Translations under genes and position numbers: made by a program
Shown: positions 14,501 to 29,500 of the stretch, piece by piece
Layout: each line of letters starts with the position of its first letter
How positions within the stretch are numbered: the first letter of the stretch is position 1
From: Thunnus maccoyii
Lineage: Eukaryota; Chordata; Actinopteri; Scombriformes; Scombridae
DNA length: 64,000 nt
Direction of reading: 5' to 3'
NCBI RefSeq assembly: GCF_910596095.1
Contig: NC_056554.1
Location: forward strand, 7,546,001-7,610,000
The notes under the pieces: model-generated
Database searches by the model: none
The model's input: the letters and a program-made list of their open reading frames with translations, nothing else
Told to the model about the DNA's origin: nothing

Positions 14501-17500
14501 AGTTAGAGATGAGACTGTGTGAGTTACTGCTCCATCTCCATCTGGTGCAGTGATGTTTATCTCTGTACCATTAAACTGGAGAATAAAGCTGACATTGTTG
14601 TTCACTTTATTCCACTGCAGAGTGATGCTGGTCTCATCTTGTCCTGTTGATCTGAAGCTTCCTGCATTTGGAGGAGCTGAGACAGAAAAAGAGAAGAAAG
14701 AAAATGTATTAACAAAGGACTGTCTGTAAAAAGTGTAAATGTTTCCTCTGGCTGTTAAAGATGCTCCATTTTGCATCCGTATATGAATAAAAACTTATGC
14801 TGTTTAAAGAAAACTAACAAGTGAATGCATTGTTTGCATTATTAACAATTATGTGTCTGTATCCAGGATTCACACTTTATAGTCTAATCCATTCAATTAT
14901 ATTTGACAACAGAGATGTAATCAACAATAAATAAAAAATCACAGGGTCGGACTGAAAAGCAGACAGTGACTTGTTAAGGTGAAACAGTGTATAGAAATAA
15001 AGTGAAATATCTCACCAGTGACTGCAGTAATGTTTATTCCACTGCTTCTGATGTTCTCAAACACAGAGAAGAGAGTGAATGTGTATTTAGTTCCAGCAGT
15101 GAGAGATGACACTGTGTGAGTTACTGCTCCAACTCCATCTGGTGCAGTGATGTTTATCTCTGTACCATTAAACTGGAGAATAAAGCTGACATTGTTGTTC
15201 ACTTTATTCCACTGCAGAGTGATGCTGGTCTCATCTTGTCCTGTTGATCTGAAACTTACTGCATTTGGAGGAGCTGAGACAGAAAAAGAGAAGAAAGAAA
15301 ATGTATTAACAAAGGACTGTAAAAAGTGTAAATGTTTCCTCTGTCTGTTAAAGATGCTCCATTTTGCATCCCTACATGAATAAAAACGAATGCTGTCTAT
15401 GAAAAAACTAACAAGTGAATAAAGTGTTTTCATTACTAATAATGAAGTTTTTTTATCCAGTTTTCACATTTTAGGGTCTAATCCATTCCACTATATCTGA
15501 CAACAGAGGTGTAATCAACAATAAATAAAAATCATAACGTCAGAGTAGTTTTATACTGAATAGGTATGTCTTAGTTTCACACTGGTGGACTGAAAAGCAG
15601 ACAGTGACTTGTCAAGGTGATATAGTATATAGAAATAAAGTGAAATATCTCACCAGTGACTGCAGTAATGTTTACTCCACTGCTTCTGATGTTCTCAAAC
15701 ACAGAGAAGAGAGTGAATGTGTATTTAGTTCCAGCAGTTAGAGATGAGACTGTGTGAGTTACTGCTCCATCTCCATCTGGTGCAGTGATGTTTATCTCTG
15801 TACCATTAAACTGGAGAATAAAGCTGACATTGTTGTTCACTTTATTCCACTGCAGAGTGATGCTGGTCTCATCTTGTCCTGTTGATCTGAAGCTTCCTGC
15901 ATTTGGAGGAGCTGAGACAGAAAAAGAGAAGAAAGAAAATGTATTAACAAAGGACTGTCTGTAAAAAGTGTAAATGTTTCCTCTGGCTGTTAAAGATGCT
16001 CCATTTTGCATCCGTATATGAATAAAAACTTATGCTGTTTAAAGAAAACTAACAAGTGAATGCATTGTTTGCATTATTAACAATTATGTGTCTGTATCCA
16101 GGATTCACACTTTATAGTCTAATCCATTCAATTATATTTGACAACAGAGATGTAATCAACAATAAATAAAAAATCACAGGGTCGGACTGAAAAGCAGACA
16201 GTGACTTGTTAAGGTGAAACAGTGTATAGAAATAAAGTGAAATATCTCACCAGTGACTGCAGTAATGTTTATTCCACTGCTTCTGATGTTCTCAAACACA
16301 GAGAAGAGAGTGAATGTGTATTTAGTTCCAGCAGTGAGAGATGACACTGTGTGAGTTACTGCTCCAACTCCATCTGGTGCAGTGATGTTTATCTCTGTAC
16401 CATTAAACTGGAGAATAAAGCTGACATTGTTGTTCACTTTATTCCACTGCAGAGTGATGCTGGTCTCATCTTGTCCTGTTGATCTGAAACTTACTGCATT
16501 TGGAGGAGCTGAGACAGAAAAAGAGAAGAAAGAAAATGTATTAACAAAGGACTGTAAAAAGTGTAAATGTTTCCTCTGTCTGTTAAAGATGCTCCATTTT
16601 GCATCCCTACATGAATAAAAACGAATGCTGTCTATGAAAAAACTAACAAGTGAATAAAGTGTTTTCATTACTAATAATGAAGTTTTTTTATCCAGTTTTC
16701 ACATTTTAGGGTCTAATCCATTCCACTATATCTGACAACAGAGGTGTAATCAACAATAAATAAAAATCATAACGTCAGAGTAGTTTTATACTGAATAGGT
16801 ATGTCTTAGTTTCACACTGGTGGACTGAAAAGCAGACAGTGACTTGTCAAGGTGATATAGTATATAGAAATAAAGTGAAATATCTCACCAGTGACTGCAG
16901 TAATGTTTACTCCACTGCTTCTGATGTTCTCAAACACAGAGAAGAGAGTGAATGTGTATTTAGTTCCAGCAGTTAGAGATGAGACTGTGTGAGTTACTGC
17001 TCCATCTCCATCTGGTGCAGTGATGTTTATCTCTGTACCATTAAACTGGAGAATAAAGCTGACATTGTTGTTCACTTTATTCCACTGCAGAGTGATGCTG
17101 GTCTCATCTTGTCCTGTTGATCTGAAGCTTCCTGCATTTGGAGGAGCTGGACAGAAAAAGAGAAGAAAGAAAATGTATTAACAAAGGACTGTCTGTAAAA
17201 AGTGTAAATGTTTCCTCTGGCTGTTAAAGATGCTCCATTTTGCATCCGTATATGAATAAAAACTTATGCTGTTTAAAGAAAACTAACAAGTGAATGCATT
17301 GTTTGCATTATTAACAATTATGTGTCTGTATCCAGGATTCACACTTTATAGTCTAATCCATTCAATTATATTTGACAACAGAGATGTAATCAACAATAAA
17401 TAAAAAATCACAGGGTCGGAGGAATTTCACACTGAGTAGATATGTCTTAGTTTCACACTGGTGGACTGAAAAGCAGACGGTGACTTGTTACGGTGATATA

Positions 17501-20500
17501 GTATATAGAAATAAAGTGAAATATCTCACCAGTGACTGCAGTAATGTTTACTCCACTGCTTCTGATGTTCTCAAACACAGAGAAGAGAGTGAATGTGTAT
17601 TTAGTTCCAGCAGTGAGAGATGACACTGTGTGAGTTACTGCTCCATCTCCGTCTGGTGCAGTGATGTTTATCTCTGTATCATTAAACTGGAGAATAAAGC
17701 TGACATTGTTGTTCACTTTATTCCACTGCAGAGTGATGCTGGTCTCATCTTGTCCTGTTGAACTGAAGCTTCCTGTGTTTGGAGGAGCTGAGACAGAAAA
17801 AGAGAAGAAAGAAAATGTATTAACAAACGACTGTCTGTAAAAAATGTAAATGTTCACTCTGGCTGTTAAAGATGCTCCATTTTGCATCCCTACATGAATA
17901 AAAATAAATGCTGTCTATGAAAAAACTAACAAGTGAATAAACTGTTTGCATTACTAATAATGAAGTTTTTTTTTTAATCCAGTTTTCACATTTTAGGGTC
18001 TAATCCATTCCACTATATCTGACAACAGAGGTGTAATCAACAATAAATAAAAATCACAACGTCAGAATAGTTTTATACTGAATAGGAATGTCTTAGTTTC
18101 ACACTGGTGGACTGAAAAGGAGATGATGACTTGTTAAGGTGATATAGTGTATAGAAATGAAGTGAAATATCTCACCAGTGACTGCAGTAATGTTTACTCC
18201 ACTGCTTCTGATGCTCTCAAACACAGAGAAGAGAGTGAATGTGTATTTAGTTCCAGCAGTGAGAGATGAGACTGTGTGAGTTACTGCTCCATCTCCATCT
18301 GGTGCAGTGATGTTTATCTCTGTATCATTAAACTGGAGAATAAAGCTGACATTGTTGTTCACTTTATTCCACTGCAGAGTGATGCTGGTCTCATCTTGTC
18401 CTGTTGATATCAAACTGTTTGTGTTTGGAGGAGCTGCAACAGAAAAGGAGTAGAAATGTATTTCATTGAGAAAGAACTGCCTGCAAAAAAGTGTTTCATT
18501 CCATTCAAAAGAGCTGTAAATATAAATGTCACTCTATTAATGTGTTGCTTCCTTTTACTATTACTGCTGATAAATACTACTAACCGTCCTATCACACCAG
18601 GTTCTACATGTGGTACATGTGGGTCATTACATGATATTGTTGCTGCTAAGTGTTTGCTGTTCATACTTGCATTTACAGTTGCTAACAGTTATGGCTGCTA
18701 CTAACTGGCATTGACTAGCTTGTCGCTGCCACCACAATTCAAGCTAATCCATGAACAGTTAGGTAACCATTCATACATCTGAATACATCTTTTATTATGT
18801 GTCAGGTTGTCATATAGTATGTAAACTAATTGACACAGAACAACTGCGTTATGCTTGGTTTAAAATACATAAATCAAAATCATATATTTTATTATAAATA
18901 TGTGAAATATCTCACCAGTGACTGCAGTAATGTTTACTCCACTGCTTCTGATGTTCTCAAACACAGAGAAGAGAGTGAATGTGTATTTAGTTCCAGCAGT
19001 TAGAGATGAGACTGTGTGAGTTACTGCTCCATCTCCATCTGGTGCAGTGATGTTTATCTCTGTACCATTAAACTGGAGAATAAAGCTGACATTGTTGTTC
19101 ACTTTATTCCACTGCAGGGTGATGCTGGTCTCATCTTGTCCTGTTGATATCAAAGTGTTTGTGTTTGGAGGAGCTGAGACAGAAAAAGAGAAGAAAGAAA
19201 ATGTTTTAACAAAGGACTGTCTGTAAAAAGTGTAAATGTTTCCTCTGGCTGTTAAAGATGCTCCATTTTGCATCCCTATATGAATAAAAACTTATGCTGT
19301 TTAAAGAAAACTAACAAGTGAATGCATTGTTTGCATTATTAACAATTATGTGTCTGTATCCAGGATTCACACTTTATAGTCTAATCCATTCAATTATATT
19401 TGACAACAGAGATGTAATCAACAATAAATAAAAAATCACAGGGTCGGAGGAATTTCACACTGAGTAGATATGTCTTAGTTTCACACTGGTGGACTGAAAA
19501 GCAGACGGTGACTTGTTAAGGTGATATAGTATATAGAAATAAAGTGAAATATCTCACCAGTGACTGCAGTGATGTTTACTCCACTGCTTCTGATGTTCTC
19601 AAACACAGAGAAGAGAGTGAATGTGTATTTAGTTCCAGCAGTGAGAGATGAGACTGTGTGAGTTACTGCTCCATCTCCGTCTGGTGCAGTGATGTTTATC
19701 TCTGTACCATTAAACTGGAGAATAAAGCTGACATTGTTGTTCACTTTATTCCACTGCAGAGTGATGCTGGTCTCATCTTGTCCTGTTGAACTGAAGCTTC
19801 CTGTGTTTGGAGGAGCTGAGACAGAAAAAGAGAAGAAAGAAAATGTATTAACAAACGACTGTCTGTAAAAAATGTAAATGTTCACTCTGGCTGTTAAAGA
19901 TGCTCCATTTTGCATCCCTACATGAATAAAAATAAATGCTGTCTATGAAAAAACTAACAAGTGAATAAACTGTTTGCATTACTAATAATGAAGTTTTTTT
20001 TTTTAATCCAGTTTTCACATTTTAGGGTCTAATCCATTCCACTATATCTGACAACAGAGGTGTAATCAACAATAAATAAAAATCACAACGTCAGAGTAGT
20101 TTTATACTGAATAGGAATGTCTTAGTTTCACACTGGTGGACTGAAAAGGAGATGATGACTTGTTAAGGTGATATAGTATATAGAAATGAAGTGAAATATC
20201 TCACCAGTGACTGCAGTAATGTTTACTCCACTGCTTCTGATGCTCTCAAACACAGAGAAGAGAGTGAATGTGTATTTAGTTCCAGCAGTGAGAGATGAGA
20301 CTGTGTGAGTTACTGCTCCATCTCCATCTGGTGCAGTGATGTTTATCTCTGTACCATTAAACTGGAGAATAAAGCTGACATTGTTGTTCACTTTATTCCA
20401 CTGCAGAGTGATGCTGGTCTCATCTTGTCCTGTTGATATCAAACTGTTTGTGTTTGGAGGAGCTGCAACAGAAAAGGAGTAGAAATGTATTTCATTGAGA

Positions 20501-23500
20501 AAGAACTGCCTGCAAAAAAGTGTTTCATTCCATTCAAAAGAGCTGTAAATATAAATGTCACTCTATTAATGTGTTGCTTCCTTTTACTATTACTGCTGAT
20601 AAATACTACTAACCGTCCTATCACACCAGGTTCTACATGTGGTACGTGGTTCATTACATGATGTTGTTGCTGCTAAGTGTTTGCTGTTCATACTTGCATT
20701 TACAGTTGCTAACAGTTATGGCTGCTACTAACTGGCATTGACTAGCTTGTCGCTGCCACCACAATTCAAGCTAATCCATGAACAGTTAGGTAACCATTCA
20801 TACATCTGAATACATCTTTTATTATGTGTCAGGTTGTCATATAGTATGTAAATTAATTGACACAGAACAACTGCGTTATGCTTGGTTCAAAATACATAAA
20901 TCAAAATCATATATTTTATTATAAATATGTGAAATATCTCACCAGTGACTGCAGTAATGTTTACTCCACTGCTTCTGATGTTCTCAAACACAGAGAAGAG
21001 AGTGAATGTGTATTTAGTTCCAGCAGTTAGAGATGAGACTGTGTGAGTTACTGCTCCATCTCCATCTGGTGCAGTGATGTTTATCTCTGTACCATTAAAC
21101 TGGAGAATAAAGCTGACATTGTTGTTCACTTTATTCCACTGCAGGGTGATGCTGGTCTCATCTTGTCCTGTTGAACTGAAGCTTCCTGTGTTTGGAGGAG
21201 CTGAGACAGAAAAAGAGAAGAAAGAAAATGTTTTAACAAAGGACTGTCTGTAAAAAGTGTAAATGTTTCCTCTGGCTGTTAAAGATGCTCCATTTTGCAT
21301 CCGTATATGAATAAAAACTTATGCTGTTTAAAGAAAACTAACAAGTGAATGCATTGTTTGCATTATTAACAATTATGTGTCTGTATCCAGGATTCACACT
21401 TTATAGTCTAATCCATTCAATTATATTTGACAACAGAGATGTAATCAACAATAAATAAAAAATCACAGGGTCGGAGGAATTTCACACTGAGTAGATATGT
21501 CTTAGTTTCACACTGGTGGACTGAAAAGCAGACGGTGACTTGTTACGGTGATATAGTACATAGAAATAAAGTGAAATATCTCACCAGTGACTGCAGTGAT
21601 GTTTACTCCACTGCTTCTGATGTTCTCAAACACAGAGAAGAGAGTGAATGTGTATTTAGTTCCAGCAGTGAGAGATGAGACTGTGTGAGTTACTGCTCCA
21701 TCTCCGTCTGGTGCAGTGATGTTTATCTCTGTACCATTAAACTGGAGAATAAAGCTGACATTGTTGTTCACTTTATTCCACTGCAGAGTGATGCTGGTCT
21801 CATCTTGTCCTGTTGATATCAAACTGTTTGTGTTTGGAGGAGCTGCAACAGAAAAGGAGTAGAAATGTATTTCATTGAGAAAGAACTGCCTGCAAAAAAG
21901 TGTTTCATTCCATTCAAAAGAGCTGTAAATATAAATGTCACTCTATTAATGTGTTGCTTCCTTTTACTATTACTGCTGATAAATACTACTAACTGTCCTA
22001 TCACACCAGGTTCTACATGTGGTTCATTACATGATGTTGTTGCTGCTAAGTGTTTGCTGTTCATACTTGCATTTACAGTTGCTAACAGTTATGGCTGCTA
22101 CTAACTGGCATTGACTAGCTTGTCGCTGCCACCACAATTCAAGCTAATCCATGAACAGTTAGGTAACCATTCATACATCTGAATACATCTTTTATTATGT
22201 GTCAGGTTGTCATATAGTATGTAAATTAATTGACACAGAACAACTGCGTTATGCTTGGTTCAAAATACATAAATCAAAATCATATATTTTATTATAAATA
22301 TGTGAAATATCTCACCAGTGACTGCAGTAATGTTTACTCCACTGCTTCTGACGTTCTCAAACACAGAGAGGAGAGTGAATGTGTATTTAGTTCCAGCAGT
22401 GAGAGTTGAGACTGTGTGAGTTACTGCTCCATCTCCATCTGGTGCAGTGATGTTTATCTCTGTACCATTAAACTGGAGAATAAAGCTGACATTGTTGTTC
22501 ACTTTATTCCACTGCAGGGTGATGCTGGTCTCATTTTGTCCTGTTGATATCAAACTGTTTGTGTTTGGAGGAGCTGAGACAGAAAAAGAGAAGAAAGAAA
22601 ATGTTTTAACAAAGGACTGTCTGTAAAAAGTGTAAATGTTTCCTCTGGCTGTTAAAGATGCTCCATTTTGCATCCCTATATGAATAAAAACTTATGCTGT
22701 TTATAGAAAACTAACAAGTGAATGCATTGTTTGCATTATTAACAATTATGTGTCTGTATCCAGGATTCACACTTTATAGTCTAATCCATTCAATTATATT
22801 TGACAACAGAGATGTAATCAACAATAAATAAAAAATCACAGGGTCGGAGGAATTTCACACTGAGTAGATATGTCTTAGTTTCACACTGGTGGACTGAAAA
22901 GCAGACGGTGACTTGTTAAGGTGATATAGTATATAGAAATAAAGTGAAATATCTCACCAGTGACTGCAGTGATGTTTACTCCACTGCTTCTGATGTTCTC
23001 AAACACAGAGAAGAGAGTGAATGTGTATTTAGTTCCAGCAGTGAGAGATGAGACTGTGTGAGTTACTGCTCCATCTCCGTCTGGTGCAGTGATGTTTATC
23101 TCTGTACCATTAAACTGGAGAATAAAGCTGACATTGTTGTTCACTTTATTCCACTGCAGAGTGATGCTGGTCTCATCTTGTCCTGTTGAACTGAAGCTTC
23201 CTGTGTTTGGAGGAGCTGAGACAGAAAAAGAGAAGAAAGAAAATGTATTAACAAACGACTGTCTGTAAAAAATGTAAATGTTCACTCTGGCTGTTAAAGA
23301 TGCTCCATTTTGCATCCCTACATGAATAAAAATAAATGCTGTCTATGAAAAAACTAACAAGTGAATAAACTGTTTGCATTACTAATAATGAAGTTTTTTT
23401 TTTTAATCCAGTTTTCACATTTTAGGGTCTAATCCATTCCACTATATCTGACAACAGAGGTGTAATCAACAATAAATAAAAATCACAACGTCAGAGTAGT

Positions 23501-26500
23501 TTTATACTGAATAGGAATGTCTTAGTTTCACACTGGTGGACTGAAAAGGAGATGATGACTTGTTAAGGTGATATAGTGTATAGAAATGAAGTGAAATATC
23601 TCACCAGTGACTGCAGTAATGTTTACTCCACTGCTTCTGATGCTCTCAAACACAGAGAAGAGAGTGAATGTGTATTTAGTTCCAGCAGTGAGAGATGAGA
23701 CTGTGTGAGTTACTGCTCCATCTCCATCTGGTGCAGTGATGTTTATCTCTGTACCATTAAACTGGAGAATAAAGCTGACATTGTTGTTCACTTTATTCCA
23801 CTGCAGAGTGATGCTGGTCTCATCTTGTCCTGTTGATATCAAACTGTTTGTGTTTGGAGGAGCTGCAACAGAAAAGGAGTAGAAATGTATTTCATTGAGA
23901 AAGAACTGCCTGCAAAAAAGTGTTTCATTCCATTCAAAAGAGCTGTAAATATAAATGTCACTCTATTAATGTGTTGCTTCCTTTTACTATTACTGCTGAT
24001 AAATACTACTAACCGTCCTATCACACCAGGTTCTACATGTGGTACGTGGTTCATTACATGATGTTGTTGCTGCTAAGTGTTTGCTGTTCATACTTGCATT
24101 TACAGTTGCTAACAGTTATGGCTGCTACTAACTGGCATTGACTAGCTTGTCGCTGCCACCACAATTCAAGCTAATCCATGAACAGTTAGGTAACCATTCA
24201 TACATCTGAATACATCTTTTATTATGTGTCAGGTTGTCATATAGTATGTAAATTAATTGACACAGAACAACTGCGTTATGCTTGGTTCAAAATACATAAA
24301 TCAAAATCATATATTTTATTATAAATATGTGAAATATCTCACCAGTGACTGCAGTAATGTTTACTCCACTGCTTCTGACGTTCTCAAACACAGAGAAGAG
24401 AGTGAATGTGTATTTAGTTCCAGCAGTTAGAGATGAGACTGTGTGAGTTACTGCTCCATCTCCATCTGGTGCAGTGATGTTTATCTCTGTACCATTAAAC
24501 TGGAGAATAAAGCTGACATTGTTGTTCACTTTATTCCACTGCAGGGTGATGCTGGTCTCATCTTGTCCTGTTGAACTGAAGCTTCCTGTGTTTGGAGGAG
24601 CTGAGACAGAAAAAGAGAAGAAAGAAAATGTTTTAACAAAGGACTGTCTGTAAAAAGTGTAAATGTTTCCTCTGGCTGTTAAAGATGCTCCATTTTGCAT
24701 CCCTATATGAATAAAAACTTATGCTGTTTAAAGAAAACTAACAAGTGAATGCATTGTTTGCATTATTAACAATTATGTGTCTGTATCCAGGATTCACACT
24801 TTATAGTCTAATCCATTCAATTATATTTGACAACAGAGATGTAATCAACAATAAATAAAAAATCACAGGGTCGGAGGAATTTCACACTGAGTAGATATGT
24901 CTTAGTTTCACACTGGTGGACTGAAAAGCAGACGGTGACTTGTTACGGTGATATAGTACATAGAAATAAAGTGAAATATCTCACCAGTGACTGCAGTAAT
25001 GTTTACTCCACTGCTTCTGATGCTCTCAAACACAGAGAAGAGAGTGAATGTGTATTTAGTTCCAGCAGTGAGAGATGAGACTGTGTGAGTTACTGCTCCA
25101 TCTCCATCTGGTGCAGTGATGTTTATCTCTGTACCATTAAACTGGAGAATAAAGCTGACATTGTTGTTCACTTTATTCCACTGCAGAGTGATGCTGGTCT
25201 CATCTTGTCCTGTTGATATCAAACTGTTTGTGTTTGGAGGAGCTGCAACAGAAAAGGAGTAGAAATGTATTTCATTGAGAAAGAACTGCCTGCAAAAAAG
25301 TGTTTCATTCCATTCAAAAGAGCTGTAAATATAAATGTCACTCTATTAATGTGTTGCTTCCTTTTACTATTACTGCTGATAAATACTACTAACTGTCCTA
25401 TCACACCAGGTTCTACATGTGGTTCATTACATGATGTTGTTGCTGCTAAGTGTTTGCTGTTCATACTTGCATTTACAGTTGCTAACAGTTATGGCTGCTA
25501 CTAACTGGCATTGACTAGCTTGTCGCTGCCACCACAATTCAAGCTAATCCATGAACAGTTAGGTAACCATTCATACATCTGAATACATCTTTTATTATGT
25601 GTCAGGTTGTCATATAGTATGTAAATTAATTGACACAGAACAACTGCGTTATGCTTGGTTCAAAATACATAAATCAAAATCATATATTTTATTATAAATA
25701 TGTGAAATATCTCACCAGTGACTGCAGTAATGTTTACTCCACTGCTTCTGACGTTCTCAAACACAGAGAGGAGAGTGAATGTGTATTTAGTTCCAGCAGT
25801 GAGAGTTGAGACTGTGTGAGTTACTGCTCCATCTCCATCTGGTGCAGTGATGTTTATCTCTGTACCATTAAACTGGAGAATAAAGCTGACATTGTTGTTC
25901 ACTTTATTCCACTGCAGGGTGATGCTGGTCTCATTTTGTCCTGTTGATATCAAACTGTTTGTGTTTGGAGGAGCTGAGACAGAAAAAGAGAAGAAAGAAA
26001 ATGTTTTAACAAAGGACTGTCTGTAAAAAGTGTAAATGTTTCCTCTGGCTGTTAAAGATGCTCCATTTTGCATCCCTATATGAATAAAAACTTATGCTGT
26101 TTATAGAAAACTAACAAGTGAATGCATTGTTTGCATTATTAACAATTATGTGTCTGTATCCAGGATTCACACTTTATAGTCTAATCCATTCAATTATATT
26201 TGACAACAGAGATGTAATCAACAATAAATAAAAAATCACAGAGTCGGAGGAATTTCACACTGAGTAGATATGTCTTAGTTTCACACTGGTGGACTGAAAA
26301 GCAGATGGTGACTTGTTACGGTGATATAGTATATAGAAATAAAGTGAAATATCTCACCAGTGACTGCAGTGATGTTTACTCCACTGCTTCTGATGTTCTC
26401 AAACACAGAGAAGAGAGTGAATGTGTATTTAGTTCCAGCAGTGAGAGATGAGACTGTGTGAGTTACTGCTCCATCTCCGTCTGGTGCAGTGATGTTTATC

Positions 26501-29500
26501 TCTGTACCATTAAACTGGAGAATAAAGCTGACATTGTTGTTCACTTTATTCCACTGCAGAGTGATGCTGGTCTCATCTTGTCCTGTTGAACTGAAGCTTC
26601 CTGTGTTTGGAGGAGCTGAGACAGAAAAAGAGAAGAAAGAAAATGTATTAACAAACGACTGTCTGTAAAAAATGTAAATGTTCACTCTGGCTGTTAAAGA
26701 TGCTCCATTTTGCATCCCTACATGAATAAAAATAAATGCTGTCTATGAAAAAACTAACAAGTGAATAAACTGTTTGCATTACTAATAATGAAGTTTTTTT
26801 TTAAATCCAGTTTTCACATTTTAGGGTCTAATCCATTCCACTATATCTGACAACAGAGGTGTAATCAACAATAAATAAAAATCACAACGTCAGAGTAGTT
26901 TTATACTGAATAGGAATGTCTTAGTTTCACACTGGTGGACTGAAAAGGAGATGATGACTTGTTAAGGTGATATAGTATATAGAAATGAAGTGAAATATCT
27001 CACCAGTGACTGCAGTAATGTTTACTCCACTGCTTCTGATGTTCTCAAACACAGAGAAGAGAGTGAATGTGTATTTAGTTCCAGCAGTGAGAGATGAGAC
27101 TGTGTGAGTTACTGCTCCATCTCCATCTGGTGCAGTGATGTTTATCTCTGTACCATTAAACTGGAGAATAAAGCTGACATTGTTGTTCACTTTATTCCAC
27201 TGCAGAGTGATGCTGGTCTCATCTTGTCCTGTTGATATCAAACTGTTTGTGTTTGGAGGAGCTGCAACAGAAAAGGAGTAGAAATGTATTTCATTGAGAA
27301 AGAACTGCGTGCAAAAAAGTGTTTCATTCCATTCAAAAGAGCTGTAAATATAAATGTCACTCTATTAATGTGTTGCTTCCTTTTATTATTACTGCTGATA
27401 AATACTACTAACTGTCCTATCACACCAGGTTCTACATGTGGTTCATTACATGATGTTGTTGCTGCTAAGTGTTTGCTGTTCATACTTGCATTTACAGTTG
27501 CTAACAGTTATGGCTGCTACTAACTGGCATTGACTAGCTTGTCGCTGCCACCACAATTCAAGCTAATCCATGAACAGTTAGGTAACCATTCATACATCTG
27601 AATACATCTTTTATTATGTGTCAGGTTGTCATATAGTATGTAAATTAATTGACACAGAACAACTGCGTTATGCTTGGTTCAAAATACATAAATCAAAATC
27701 ATATATTTTATTATAAATATGTGAAATATCTCACCAGTGACTGCAGTAATGTTTACTCCACTGCTTCTGACGTTCTCAAACACAGAGAAGAGAGTGAATG
27801 TGTATTTAGTTCCAGCAGTGAGAGTTGAGACTGTGTGAGTTACTGCTCCATCTCCATCTGGTGCAGTGATGTTTATCTCTGTACCATTAAACTGGAGAAT
27901 AAAGCTGACATTGTTGTTCACTTTATTCCACTGCAGAGTGATGCTGGTCTCATCTTGTCCTGTTGAACTGAAGCTTCCTGTGTTTGGAGGAGCTGAGACA
28001 GAAAAAGAGAAGAAAGAAAATGTATTAACAAACGACTGTCTGTAAAAAATGTAAATGTTCACTCTGGCTGTTAAAGATGCTCCATTTTGCATCCCTACAT
28101 GAATAAAAATAAATGCTGTCTATGAAAAAACTAACAAGTGAATAAACTGTTTGCATTACTAATAATGAAGTTTTTTTTTTTTAATCCAGTTTTCACATTT
28201 TAGGGTCTAATCCATTCCACTATATCTGACAATAGAGGTGTAATCAACAATAAATAAAAATCACAACGTCAGAGTAGTTTTATACTGAATAGGAATGTCT
28301 TAGTTTCACACTGGTGGACTGAAAAGCAGACGGTGACTTGTTAAGGTGATATAGTATATAGAAATAAAGTGAAATATCTCACCAGTGACTGCAGTAATGT
28401 TTACTCCACTGCTTCTGATGTTCTCAAACACAGAGAAGAGAGTGAATGTGTATTTAGTTCCAGCAGTGAGAGATGAGACTGTGTGAGTTACTGCTCCATC
28501 TCCATCTGGTGCAGTGATGTTTATCTCTGTACCATTAAACTGGAGAATAAAGCTGACATTGTTGTTCACTTTATTCCACTGCAGAGTGATGCTGGTCTCA
28601 TCTTGTCCTGTTGAACTGAAGCTTCCTGTGTTCGGAGGAGCTGAGACAGACAAAGACAAGTAAGAAAATGTATTAACAAAGGACTGTCTGTAAAAAATGT
28701 AAATGTTCACTCTGGCTGTTAAAGACGGCTCATTTTGCATCCCTACATGAATAAAAACGATTGCTGTCTATGAAAAAAGTAACAGGTGAAAAAACTGTTT
28801 GCATTACTATAAATGAAGTTTTTTTTCTTTATGCAGTTTTCACATTTTAGGGTCTAATCCATTCCACTATATCTGACAACAGAGGTGTAATCAACAATAA
28901 ATAAAAATCACAACGTCAGAGTACTTTTATACTGAATAGGTATGTCTTAGCTTCACACTGGTGGACTGAAAAGCAGACAGTGACTTGTCAAGGTGATATA
29001 GTATATAGAAATAAAGTGAAATATCTCACCAGTGACTGCAGTGATGTTTACTCCACTGCTTCTGATGTTCTCAAACACAGAGAAGAGAGTGAATGTGTAT
29101 TTAGTTCCAGCAGTGAGAGATGAGACTGTGTGAGTTACTGCTCCATCTCCATCTGGTGCAGTGATGTTTATCTCTGTATCATTAAACTGGAGAATAAAGC
29201 TGACATTGTTGTTCACTTTATTCCACTGCAGAGTGATGCTGGTCTCATCTTGTCCTGTTGATCTGAAGCTTTTTGTGTTCGCAGGAGCTGAGAAAAAGAT
29301 CATTCAACACATTTTTAACATTGGTTGGTTTGCAAAAATGTTTTAATATATTTTCCCCTTAGAGACTTGATACTCTATATATTGTGGATTATGCAGAAGC
29401 CCTGATAGGAAAGTGAGAAAAAAAAATCTGGTGATCCATTTTCAAAGTATGATCTAAATTTGTGTCTCTCCTTTGTTTATGATGGAAGAACAGGTGAAAA

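Noticed and set aside
8769-16618. Plus-strand 78-residue frames starting MMFISVPL
   Set aside because: Antisense shadows of FN3 exons; they are identical because the exons are identical.
5063-27523. Plus-strand frames starting MYFIEKEL with a Leu-rich hydrophobic run, repeated eight times
   Set aside because: They lie in the class B introns of the minus-strand gene and recur only because those introns are duplicated. There is no splice context, no family resemblance and no independent conservation.
5485-28740. Dozens of separate minus-strand proteins of 137-164 residues, each starting MQNGASLT
   Set aside because: The first third of each is the intron upstream of an FN3 exon read through by chance. 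The open intron is repeated because the whole exon-intron unit is repeated. Splice sites and phase show that they are exons of one gene.
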